Positions 1 through 6,361 of a stretch of 15,517 bases of DNA are shown piece after piece (positions within the stretch are counted from its first letter, which is position 1; every line of letters begins with the position of its first letter). The position numbers were made by a program, and so were the translations under genes. The stretch lies in assembly GCA_002369495.1 (NCBI GenBank), contig DFFD01000095.1, positions 1 to 15,517 on the forward strand. Direction: 5' to 3'. This DNA is from Lachnospiraceae bacterium UBA3785 (lineage in GTDB: Bacteria; Bacillota; Clostridia; Lachnospirales; Lachnospiraceae). Under the pieces are notes generated by a model that saw nothing but the letters and a program-made list of their open reading frames with translations, was not told the origin of the DNA and did no database searches.

Positions 1-261
1 CATGTCAAGGTCATAGCGCTTGATCGCGCGGTTCAGGTGCGTGTAGACGAAGTTCTGGCCGGGTACGGTGCCCCAGTGGCCGACGATCTTCTTCTTGACC
101 ATGTCAATGGTCAGCGGCTTTTTGAGAAGCGGGTTCTCAAGAAGGTAGAGCTGGCCGGCCGACAGGTAGTTGGCGGCGCGCCACCAGGCGTTCATTTTCT
201 CGAGGAGCTCGTCGGTGATCGGGCCCTTCTCGATGCAGGTATCCATAGGTTTCTCGCTCAT
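1..261 (-). CDS. xfp: Phosphoketolase (Xfp family), N-terminal fragment cut by window edge
   Basis: The first 87 residues of a gene that runs out of the window at position 1. Phosphoketolase is a thiamine-diphosphate enzyme of the cytoplasm that splits xylulose 5-phosphate (and often fructose 6-phosphate) with phosphate to acetyl phosphate plus a triose or tetrose phosphate. The call rests on the family's very conserved N-terminus: [15 protein letters not shown] (residues 26-40), ENPLL (42-46) and [18 protein letters not shown] (61-78), where the histidine of GHWGT is conserved near the cofactor. Family members are about 790-800 residues, so roughly 11% is visible. The ATG at 259-261 is preceded by GGAAAGGAAG (about 267-276) at good spacing, and a sigma-A type promoter lies at 317-345. 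The gene appears to be transcribed on its own, not with the anti-sigma gene upstream. Substrate preference (single or dual) cannot be read from this fragment. Confidence 0.93.
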   Translation of the reverse strand, partial: MSEKPMDTCIEKGPITDELLEKMNAWWRAANYLSAGQLYLLENPLLKKPLTIDMVKKKIVGHWGTVPGQNFVYTHLNRAIKRYDLDM

Positions 262-316
262 GTGTGCTTCCTTTCCTGTTAAAGATGTGCAAAATGCAAT
301 GCGCTTTGCCGGTAAT

Positions 317-345
317 ATCATAGCATTTTAGCTAAAGGAATGCAA
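317..345 (-). promoter_or_regulatory. Sigma-A type promoter of the phosphoketolase gene
   Basis: On the minus strand TTGCAT (340-345) and TATGAT (317-322) are separated by exactly 17 bases, close to the TTGACA/TATAAT consensus. Transcription would start near 310, giving a leader of about 50 bases. The spacer contains a perfect 10-base palindrome, TTTAGCTAAA (327-336), which could be an operator. Confidence 0.65.
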
Positions 346-361
346 TCATTTCCCGGATGTT

Positions 362-1705
362 TTACTGCTCTACAGAGTACCCTTCCGCTTCGCTTCCCGC
401 GACAGCCGCCTCATACCGTGTCCCCGGAGCGGCTGCCACGCGCATCCGCCCGCCTGAGCGGATCTCCTCTCCCGCCGGCGTCGTGAAGCCGAATTCGATC
501 TCCAGCAGCGGATCTCCCTCCCAGCTGCCGAAATCCGCCTCACCCGCGGAAATCCAGAAGCAGTCGCCGGGCTTCACGGCGGAGCCGTCCGCGTTCTGTC
601 CGAACTGTTCCGACATGAGTTCCCCATTCTTATAAAATCTGCAGCTGACCTGGAAAAGCTCCGTGTCCGTCCGGTTGACGAGGCGGATCCACATCTCCTC
701 CTCGGATGATGAGGGCTCATTTGAAAATGCATACAGCGCAAGTCCGCTCTTCCCCAGCAGCGCGTCCAGGGAACGCACATTTTTCCCGCAGTTTTTGATA
801 TCTTCCCCGAAAAATGCGCCCGCCTCCGCCGCCGTCACCGTGAGGGTCCGCTCTTCGCCGCCGGTTCTGTAGACAAAGGTCACATGATCAAGGTTTCCGA
901 CAAGCCCGACGATCACGTACCCGAACGCATCCATATCCTGCTCTTTCTGTGCGAGACGTTCTCCGGGGATCTCGTCGTTCAGCAGGATCTTCCAGCCGTA
1001 GGGTTCCGCCGCCGTCTCCAGTTCATTTGTAAAGGATCCCAGATAGGAGGACAGGTTCAGCGCCTGCGCCAGACGGTTGTTGGCCGGCATGTCGCCCACG
1101 TAATCGTGCCGTGCCGCAAAGAGGTCGGAGGCTGCCGCCGACACGGTAGCGCCTTCCGCCCAGATGATCCGGCTGCCGTTCCTCACTTCCCGGATCTCCC
1201 CGGAAGCGGTGTAGGATCCGTGCATGGTGCCGCGCTTAAGCGGGCTGACAAGGACCGAGCGGGCTTTCACCGTGATGACTCCGTCCGCCTCCTCGTAATC
1301 GAGGGCTGAAACCGCCTGCGCGCTGTCGACCGGCACCGCGTCAAATGTCAGCGTCCGCCCCTCCACTTTCAGGTTCATCGGAGCCCAGCCTGTGTAATCA
1401 CTGTCTCCGACCAGGAACACCCGCACTGCCAGCAGGAGCACCAGCATAAGCGCTGCCCCGGCGATGCTTAAGACGGCGATCCTGCGGTTCCGCTTTTTAT
1501 TTTTCTTCAGGAAATCGATCTCTTTTCTCTCCTCATCAGCCTCCTCCGCAAAGGGCAGGCCGCCGCGCATGTTCTTAAGCACTTCCCGGCAGGCGCTGCA
1601 GCCCGTGAGATGCTCTTCGATCAGCTCATTGCTGGCTTTGCTTGTCACCTCATCGATATAGGAAGGAAAAAGATCCCTTATGACGTCGCATGGTATTCTG
1701 CTCAT
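362..1705 (-). CDS. Membrane anti-sigma factor with N-terminal zinc finger and large extracytoplasmic domain
   Basis: 447 residues. Residues 1-50 form a ZAS-type zinc-finger anti-sigma domain: C6, then H32-x3-C36-x2-C39. A basic stretch (KKNKKRNRR, 67-75) precedes one membrane helix at about 76-98, so the zinc finger lies in the cytoplasm and some 345 residues lie outside. The outer part has many short hydrophobic/polar alternations, as in beta-rich folds, but I do not recognise it. It starts four bases before the sigma gene ends (ATGA overlap), so translation is coupled and the two make a standard sigma/anti-sigma pair. By family analogy it holds the sigma factor inactive at the membrane until an envelope signal releases it. 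The trigger and release mechanism (proteolysis or conformational change) cannot be read from the sequence. The ectodomain is large compared with many short anti-sigma factors of this type. Confidence 0.85.
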   Translation of the reverse strand: MSRIPCDVIRDLFPSYIDEVTSKASNELIEEHLTGCSACREVLKNMRGGLPFAEEADEERKEIDFLKKNKKRNRRIAVLSIAGAALMLVLLLAVRVFLVGDSDYTGWAPMNLKVEGRTLTFDAVPVDSAQAVSALDYEEADGVITVKARSVLVSPLKRGTMHGSYTASGEIREVRNGSRIIWAEGATVSAAASDLFAARHDYVGDMPANNRLAQALNLSSYLGSFTNELETAAEPYGWKILLNDEIPGERLAQKEQDMDAFGYVIVGLVGNLDHVTFVYRTGGEERTLTVTAAEAGAFFGEDIKNCGKNVRSLDALLGKSGLALYAFSNEPSSSEEEMWIRLVNRTDTELFQVSCRFYKNGELMSEQFGQNADGSAVKPGDCFWISAGEADFGSWEGDPLLEIEFGFTTPAGEEIRSGGRMRVAAAPGTRYEAAVAGSEAEGYSVEQ

Positions 1706-2202
1706 TGTTCCACATCCTTTCTGAGCTTCTCCTTGGCCCGGAAGAAAGTGACCCGGGCCCAGTTTTCCGATTTTCCGTGCAGTTCTCCTATTTCGGCAAA
1801 TGACAGTCCTCCGAACGCCCGCAGGTATACGACCTCTCTCGACGGCTCCGGAAGGCCGTGAACGAGCCGGATGAGCTCGAGCCTGCCAAGATTGTCCATC
1901 GCCTCGGCCTCCGCGGAAGCGGCTCTCGGGACAGACTCCGGTTCCGGGCCGGAAGCGGTGAGTTCTTCGAGGGTTTCATTTGCCGGATGCTTTCTTCGAT
2001 AGGTGAGGAGGACGTTTTTCGCGATGCCGCACAGCCAGGTGGACACCTTGCAGCTCTCGTCGAAGCGGTCGCTGCTCCGGATGGCCTGGAAGAACGTCTC
2101 CTGGGTCAGCTCTTCCGCAAGATCCTGATCGCGCGTCCGCGCAAGCAGAAAGCCGTACACGATCTGCGCATATTTTCGGTAGACTTCATCCATCGGCTGC
2201 AT
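1702..2202 (-). CDS. ECF-type RNA polymerase sigma factor
   Basis: 166 residues, typical for an extracytoplasmic-function sigma factor with only regions 2 and 4. Region 2 spans about residues 7-70 and includes DLAEELTQETFFQAI and the W-L-x-x-I-A-K-N helix used for promoter melting and -10 recognition. A low-complexity linker rich in E, A and P (about 73-103) follows. Region 4 spans about 110-160 with the helix-turn-helix LSFAEIGELHGKSENWARV and the RAKEKLR end. The ATG at 2200-2202 has a near-perfect ribosome binding site, AAAGGAGGTG (2208-2217), which decides it over the second ATG three codons later. The downstream gene overlaps by 4 bases and encodes its anti-sigma factor. The promoter looks like a housekeeping one, so basal expression is expected. 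I see no convincing ECF-type autoregulatory promoter. The regulon cannot be inferred from the window. Confidence 0.93.
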   Translation of the reverse strand: MQPMDEVYRKYAQIVYGFLLARTRDQDLAEELTQETFFQAIRSSDRFDESCKVSTWLCGIAKNVLLTYRRKHPANETLEELTASGPEPESVPRAASAEAEAMDNLGRLELIRLVHGLPEPSREVVYLRAFGGLSFAEIGELHGKSENWARVTFFRAKEKLRKDVEQ

Positions 2203-2225
2203 CTTCGCACCTCCTTTCTATCGAT

Positions 2226-2254
2226 TCTATATCATTAATGCTCCCGGATGTCAA
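2226..2254 (-). promoter_or_regulatory. Sigma-A type promoter of the sigma/anti-sigma operon
   Basis: TTGACA (2249-2254, perfect consensus on the minus strand) and TATAGA (2226-2231) are 17 bases apart. The start point would be near 2219, only a couple of bases before the ribosome binding site, so the leader is very short. Confidence 0.7.
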
Positions 2255-2271
2255 TTCGTTACACCCTTTCG

Positions 2272-2307
2272 CGGAAAAATGCGGGATTTTTCAAAACAGT
2301 TTTTCCG
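2272..2307. repeat. Inverted repeat upstream of the response regulator promoter
   Basis: CGGAAAAA (2272-2279) and TTTTTCCG (2300-2307) form perfect 8-base arms with 20 bases between. It ends just before the -35 element of the response regulator promoter and lies behind the divergent sigma promoter, a position that would suit a regulator binding site. No trailing T-run on either strand, so not a good terminator. Confidence 0.35.
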
Positions 2308-2310
2308 TAA

Positions 2311-2340
2311 TTGTCCGATTCGCTTCCGATATGGTATAAT
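2311..2340 (+). promoter_or_regulatory. Promoter of the LytTR response regulator gene (extended -10)
   Basis: TATAAT at 2335-2340 is a perfect -10 element preceded by TGG (2332-2334), an extended -10. TTGTCC (2311-2316) is a fair -35 element 18 bases upstream. Transcription would begin near 2347. This rules out the ATG at 2279 as the start of the downstream gene and supports the TTG at 2402. Confidence 0.65.
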
Positions 2341-2401
2341 ATCGTCGGTGCTGATCATCCCGCTCCGGCCAAAGCGGTGCGTTTTCATAAGAGGTTTTAA
2401 C

Positions 2402-3112
2402 TTGTTTAACATTGCTGTCGCAGAAAATGACCCGGCCTGCGCCGCCATAATCACCGAATATATTAAACAGTATGCTCTGGAGCATCATCTGCCGATCGAA
2501 GTCTGTCAGTTCCGAAACGCCGGAGAGCTGCTGGCAGGCTTCAGGCCGGCCTGGACGGCGGTCATCATGGACGCCGAGCTGCCGGATATGGACGGAATAT
2601 CCGCGGCCGGAGAAGTGCGCAGCATGGATGAATCCGTCCTGCTGGTCCTCATCGGAAATAACCTTGAGCAGGCCGTACAGGGTTATACGGTCGGAGCCCT
2701 GGATTTTATCATAAAGCCGCTGACCCGTCAGCAGGTCATCCTGAAAATGGACCGGATCGTCAGCGCCGCCCATACCAGACGCCCGCACTATGTGCTTCTC
2801 TCCGTAAAAAGCGGGATGATCCGCATCTCCACGGAAGAGATCCTGTACGTCGAGGTGACCGACCATCACCTGCATATCGTCATGACGGACAGGGACTTTA
2901 TCGTGTTCGATTCCCTGAGCCATTTTGAAAAAATGCTCCCCGCCAATGAATTCTCCCGCTGCAGCCAGAGCTATCTGGTGAACCTTTTGCATGTGGCCGA
3001 GATCCGGCCGGCATCGATCCTCGTCGGCGGATATGAGCTGCCGCTGAGCCGCATGCGGAGAAAAGCATTTTTGCAGGCGGTGTCGAACCGCCTTGCCGGC
3101 CAGCCGGTCTGA
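2402..3112 (+). CDS. LytTR-family response regulator (orphan), TTG start
   Basis: 236 residues. Residues 1-115 are a receiver domain: the acidic pocket AENDP (7-11), the phosphoacceptor D57 in IMDAELPDMDG, and the conserved K105 in FIIKPL. Residues about 129-230 are a LytTR DNA-binding domain (EILYVEV, SLSHFEKML, FSRCSQSYLVNL, LPLSRMRRK), as in AgrA/LytR regulators that bind direct repeats as dimers. The frame is open upstream to an ATG at 2279, but that ATG lies before the promoter. The TTG at 2402 has AAGAGG (2389-2394) at proper spacing and gives the usual receiver start (F-N-I-A-V-A-E-N-D). Two points are odd. The switch Thr/Ser at the end of beta-4 is replaced by G85 (VLIGNN), so activation on phosphorylation may be altered. 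No histidine kinase gene adjoins it. The GH3 gene follows on the same strand 149 bases later and is a plausible target, though nothing proves this. Confidence 0.88.
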   Translation: MFNIAVAENDPACAAIITEYIKQYALEHHLPIEVCQFRNAGELLAGFRPAWTAVIMDAELPDMDGISAAGEVRSMDESVLLVLIGNNLEQAVQGYTVGALDFIIKPLTRQQVILKMDRIVSAAHTRRPHYVLLSVKSGMIRISTEEILYVEVTDHHLHIVMTDRDFIVFDSLSHFEKMLPANEFSRCSQSYLVNLLHVAEIRPASILVGGYELPLSRMRRKAFLQAVSNRLAGQPV

Positions 3113-3138
3113 AAAGGCTGGTCAGTTGCGTCGTAAAA

Positions 3139-3155
3139 ATGACCGGATATGTCAT
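3139..3155. repeat. Short inverted repeat upstream of the GH3 promoter
   Basis: ATGAC (3139-3143) and GTCAT (3151-3155) are exact arms around 7 bases, 28 bases ahead of the candidate -10 of the GH3 gene. This is the size and place of an operator half-site pair, but 5-base arms can occur by chance. Confidence 0.25.
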
Positions 3156-3156
3156 G

Positions 3157-3188
3157 TTTACCCATACTTCTTGTTCATATGTTAGAAT
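3157..3188 (+). promoter_or_regulatory. Candidate promoter of the GH3 gene (extended -10, poor -35)
   Basis: TAGAAT (3183-3188) preceded by TGT gives an extended -10. The best -35 candidate, TTTACC (3157-3162), sits 20 bases upstream, which is too far for a strong promoter, so an activator may be needed. The start would fall near 3195, inside the left arm of the following hairpin. Confidence 0.4.
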
Positions 3189-3222
3189 AGATACGCCTGA
3201 TTATTCCCGGGCGTATCTTTTT
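3189..3222 (+). terminator. Hairpin with T-run between the response regulator and GH3 genes
   Basis: AGATACGCC (3189-3197) pairs perfectly with GGCGTATCT (3210-3218) around a 12-base loop and runs into TTTTT (3218-3222). It is a credible intrinsic terminator for read-through from the response regulator gene, whose stop is at 3110-3112. The candidate GH3 promoter starts transcripts inside the left arm, so its own RNA would lack the full hairpin. Confidence 0.65.
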
Positions 3223-3261
3223 GCTTTATGCGGAAGAAAAAAACAAAAAGGAGGAAGGAAT

Positions 3262-6200
3262 ATGATCAATTTTGTTGTCTCTCTGCTGCAGCCCATCTTA
3301 GGGCCCATGGGCGTGAGTGATGCAGACCTGCTGAACTATGTAACACTGTGCAGCAGCTACATCTACGCCCTTTTCGCTGTGCTCGTGATCGTCATCATCG
3401 TGATGATCGCCGCCCACTTCTTCGCGAAGAAGGGTGACCGCCACGTCGTGCGCTGGTCCGCCGCAGCCGCTCTCGTGCTGGCCGCGACCCTCATCGTGAA
3501 CCTCGTCGCGTTCGGCCCCTTAAAGAGCAATCTGTCCATGTTCATGAACAACACGGCCCAGCTCTCCGAGGAGACCGTCGCCCACAGCAAAGATGTCGTC
3601 AAGGAGATCGGCGAGGAAGGCTTTGTCCTTCTTAAAAATGAAGGTCTCCTCCCGCTCAACAGCTCCGTCAAGAACCTCAACGTCTTCGGATGGGCTTCCA
3701 CCAATCCGATCTACGGCGGCACAGGCTCCGGTTCCTCCGACTCCTCGGGCAACATCGGCATTCTGCAGAGCTTCAAGGACGCCGGCTACACGACCAACGA
3801 GGACCTGACCAAGATGTACACGGATTACGCGACCTCCCGCGGCGGCGAGGCAACCGGCGCCGGCGCCATCTCCGCCCAGAGCTGGGGCCTGCCTGAACCG
3901 GTCGGCGTCTACACCTCCGACCTCATGAGCAGCGCGAAGGAGTTCTCCGATGTCGCGGTCATCGTCATTTCCAGATCCGGCGGCGAAGGCGCGGACCTGC
4001 CGAAGGATATGAACGCCTTGATCCACGGCACCTACGACATCCGCGACCAGGTCTCCCTGGCTTCCGCGAACTACAATTACTTCAACGGTGTCTACTCCAA
4101 CAACGGTACGACCGACGACTTCGATCCGGGCGAGCACTATCTCCAGCTTTCCAATCCTGAGGAAGAGATGATCGACGCGGTCTGCGCAGATTTTAAAAAT
4201 GTTGTTGTCATCATCAACGCCAACAACGCCATGGAGCTTGGCTGGGTCGATGAGCATCCGGAAATCGGCGCCGTCATCTACGCTCCGGGCCCGGGCGCCA
4301 CAGGCTTTGCCGCTCTCGGCGAGATCATCAAGGGCGATGTGAACCCGTCCGGCCGCACGGCGGACACCTTCGTCAAGGATCTGACCGCCACACCGACCTA
4401 CAACAACTTCGGTGCGTTCGCCTACGCAAACGTTGACGACATCAAGAAAGCCAACGTCGAAGCCGATCCGGGCAGCGAGGGCGCTCTCTCCTTCGTCAAG
4501 TACGTGGAAGGCATCTATGTCGGCTACAAGTTCTACGAGACGGCTGCCGACGAAGGCCTCATCAAGTATGAAGATGAAGTCCAGTATCCGTTCGGCTACG
4601 GCCTCTCCTACACGGAATTCACGCAGGAGATCCAGAACTTTGACGCCTCCGGCGACAATGTCACCTTCGACGTCGCCGTCACCAACAACGGCAACACCGC
4701 CGGCAAGGACGTTGTCGAAGTGTATTTCACACCGCCCTACACGAACGGCGGCATCGAGAAAGCCTCCGTCAACCTGGTTGAGTTCGGCAAGACCGGCACG
4801 CTTGAGCCGGGTGCCTCCGAGACGATCTCCTTCTCCATCCCGAAGGAAGACTTTGCAGCATACGACAGCGAAGGCCTGAAGGTTCAGGGCGGCGGCTACA
4901 TCCTGGAGGCCGGCGACTACGTCGTCTCCATCCGTTCCGACTCCCACACTGTCCTCGACAGCGAAACCTTCACGGTGGCTGCGGATGCCGCAGGCCGCGG
5001 CAGCGACCTCATCCCGGCCGTGAACCAGTTCGACTACGCGAAGGGCGACGTTGAGTATCTCTCCCGCGCCGACGGCTTTGCCAACTACGAGAAGGTCACC
5101 GCGGCTCCGGCAAGCTACGAGATGGACGATGCAACCCGCGAAGCGGTGATGGAAAATGCATTCGCCACCTACGATCCGACCAAATATGACAACCCCGACG
5201 ATGTCATGCCGACGCTCGGCGCCCAGAACGGCCTCAAGCTCGCCGACCTCACCGGCAAGCCCTACGATGATCCGCAGTGGGAGAAGCTGCTCGATCAGCT
5301 CAGCATCGACGACATGTCCCTCATGATCAACCTCGGCGGCTGGCAGACCGCTGCCGTTGAGTCCGTCGGCAAGGTTGCGACCTCCGACTGCGACGGCCCT
5401 GCGGGCGTCAACAACTTCATCACCCAGAAGTACGGCACCGGTTATCCGGCGGAAGTCCTGATGGCCCAGACCTGGAACAAGGAGCTGGCTGCCAGGATCG
5501 GCGACGCGATGGGCCAGGAGTACGAGGACATTGAAAACTACGGCTGGTACGGCCCCGCTATGAACACGCACCGCAGCGCGTTCGCGGGCCGTAACTTCGA
5601 GTACTTCTCCGAGGACGGCGTCCTGGCCGGCAAGTTCGCTTCCGCTCAGGTCAACGCGGCCGTAGAGCACGGCGTCTATCCGTACATCAAGCACTTCGCC
5701 CTGAACGATCAGGAGACCAACCGCTGCGCGTTCCTGCTGACCTACAGCACCGAGCAGGCGATGCGCGAGATCTACTTAAAGCCCTTCGAAATCGTCGTGA
5801 AGAACTTTGACTTCGCCGGCATGAAGCCGCTCGCAGTCATGTCCTCCTTCAACTGGATCGGCACAAAGCCGGCCGACGGCTCCTACGAGCTTCTGACCAC
5901 CGTTCTCCGCAACGAGTGGGGCTTCACCGGCATGGTTGAGACCGACTTCGACGGCTCCTACGGCTACATGATCTCCGACCACTGCGTCCGCGTCGGCAAC
6001 GACCTGATGCTCGGCTTCATGCAGAACGCTTCCAACCAGTTCACGAACCAGAGTGCGACTGCGGTTCTGGCGATGCGTCAGGCCTGCAAGAACATCCTCT
6101 ACACGGTCGGCAACTCCGGCTACTACACGAACACGGAAGGCGAAGGCGGCATGGACAACATGACCCGCACCTTCATGCTTGCTGACATTGCGATCTGCGC

Positions 6201-6267
6201 GATCTCCATCGCGATCCTTGCATTTGTCATCGCAAGATGGCTCAGGAAGAAAAAAGCCGCAAAATAA
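3262..6267 (+). CDS. Membrane-anchored GH3 beta-glycosidase with permuted domain order
   Basis: 1001 residues. Helices at about 33-55 and 66-84 enclose a basic loop (KKGDRHVVRW), and a third helix at about 973-994 ends in RWLRKKK. By the positive-inside rule the catalytic part lies outside the membrane, tethered at both ends. Domain order is the reverse of classical GH3. The alpha/beta sandwich comes first (about 105-460), with EEGFVLLKNEGLLPL and the likely acid/base E242 in RSGGEGADL. Next is a fibronectin-III-like domain (about 465-545). The TIM barrel is last (about 690-940), with DGPAG (D711), GRNFEYFSED, KHFALND (K810-H811) and the likely nucleophile D895 in GMVETDFDG. Reversed order is known in some rumen GH3 beta-glucosidases. 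Beta-glucosidase is likely, but beta-xylosidase or another exo-activity is possible. The ATG at 3262 follows AAGGAGG (3248-3254); the in-frame ATG at 3139 precedes the terminator. Codon use is more strongly biased to C-ending codons than in its neighbours, which suggests high expression. Confidence 0.93.
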   Translation: MINFVVSLLQPILGPMGVSDADLLNYVTLCSSYIYALFAVLVIVIIVMIAAHFFAKKGDRHVVRWSAAAALVLAATLIVNLVAFGPLKSNLSMFMNNTAQLSEETVAHSKDVVKEIGEEGFVLLKNEGLLPLNSSVKNLNVFGWASTNPIYGGTGSGSSDSSGNIGILQSFKDAGYTTNEDLTKMYTDYATSRGGEATGAGAISAQSWGLPEPVGVYTSDLMSSAKEFSDVAVIVISRSGGEGADLPKDMNALIHGTYDIRDQVSLASANYNYFNGVYSNNGTTDDFDPGEHYLQLSNPEEEMIDAVCADFKNVVVIINANNAMELGWVDEHPEIGAVIYAPGPGATGFAALGEIIKGDVNPSGRTADTFVKDLTATPTYNNFGAFAYANVDDIKKANVEADPGSEGALSFVKYVEGIYVGYKFYETAADEGLIKYEDEVQYPFGYGLSYTEFTQEIQNFDASGDNVTFDVAVTNNGNTAGKDVVEVYFTPPYTNGGIEKASVNLVEFGKTGTLEPGASETISFSIPKEDFAAYDSEGLKVQGGGYILEAGDYVVSIRSDSHTVLDSETFTVAADAAGRGSDLIPAVNQFDYAKGDVEYLSRADGFANYEKVTAAPASYEMDDATREAVMENAFATYDPTKYDNPDDVMPTLGAQNGLKLADLTGKPYDDPQWEKLLDQLSIDDMSLMINLGGWQTAAVESVGKVATSDCDGPAGVNNFITQKYGTGYPAEVLMAQTWNKELAARIGDAMGQEYEDIENYGWYGPAMNTHRSAFAGRNFEYFSEDGVLAGKFASAQVNAAVEHGVYPYIKHFALNDQETNRCAFLLTYSTEQAMREIYLKPFEIVVKNFDFAGMKPLAVMSSFNWIGTKPADGSYELLTTVLRNEWGFTGMVETDFDGSYGYMISDHCVRVGNDLMLGFMQNASNQFTNQSATAVLAMRQACKNILYTVGNSGYYTNTEGEGGMDNMTRTFMLADIAICAISIAILAFVIARWLRKKKAAK

Positions 6268-6284
6268 GCCTTAAAGCAAAATGA

Positions 6285-6318
6285 GAACCGCCGCGACTCG
6301 TCGCGGCGGTTCTTTTTT
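6285..6318 (+). terminator. Intrinsic terminator of the GH3 gene
   Basis: GAACCGCCGCGA and TCGCGGCGGTTC form a perfect 12-bp GC-rich stem around a CTCG tetraloop (6285-6312), followed by six T (6313-6318). It lies 17 bases after the GH3 stop. On the minus strand the hairpin is followed by a T-rich but broken stretch, so it may also serve the convergent GH2 gene. Confidence 0.93.
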
Positions 6319-6361
6319 AATCGGTTATGACAGTGCTCTTTATCCTTCCGGGACGATCTGC

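Noticed and set aside
2236..2263. ECF-type autoregulated promoter for the sigma operon (TGTAAC on the minus strand at 2258-2263)
   Set aside because: At the expected distance the -10 region reads GCATTA and lacks the CGT core seen in many ECF promoters; the TTGACA/TATAGA promoter nearby is far better.
3122..3186. LytTR-type direct repeats (GTT cores at 3125, 3156 and 3181) upstream of the GH3 gene
   Set aside because: Only TCAGTTGCG (3122-3130) comes near the consensus, and the spacings of 31 and 25 bases do not fit the usual spacing of about two helical turns.
3139..3261. N-terminal extension of the GH3 protein by 41 residues
   Set aside because: It would cross the candidate promoter and terminator, has no ribosome binding site at 3139, and the ATG at 3262 has an excellent one.
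3520..5694. 724-codon open frame on the minus strand opposite the GH3 gene
   Set aside because: It mirrors the codon bias of the GH3 gene (C-ending codons leave the antisense frame free of stops), has no ribosome binding site or recognisable domain, and the GH3 motifs prove the plus strand is coding.
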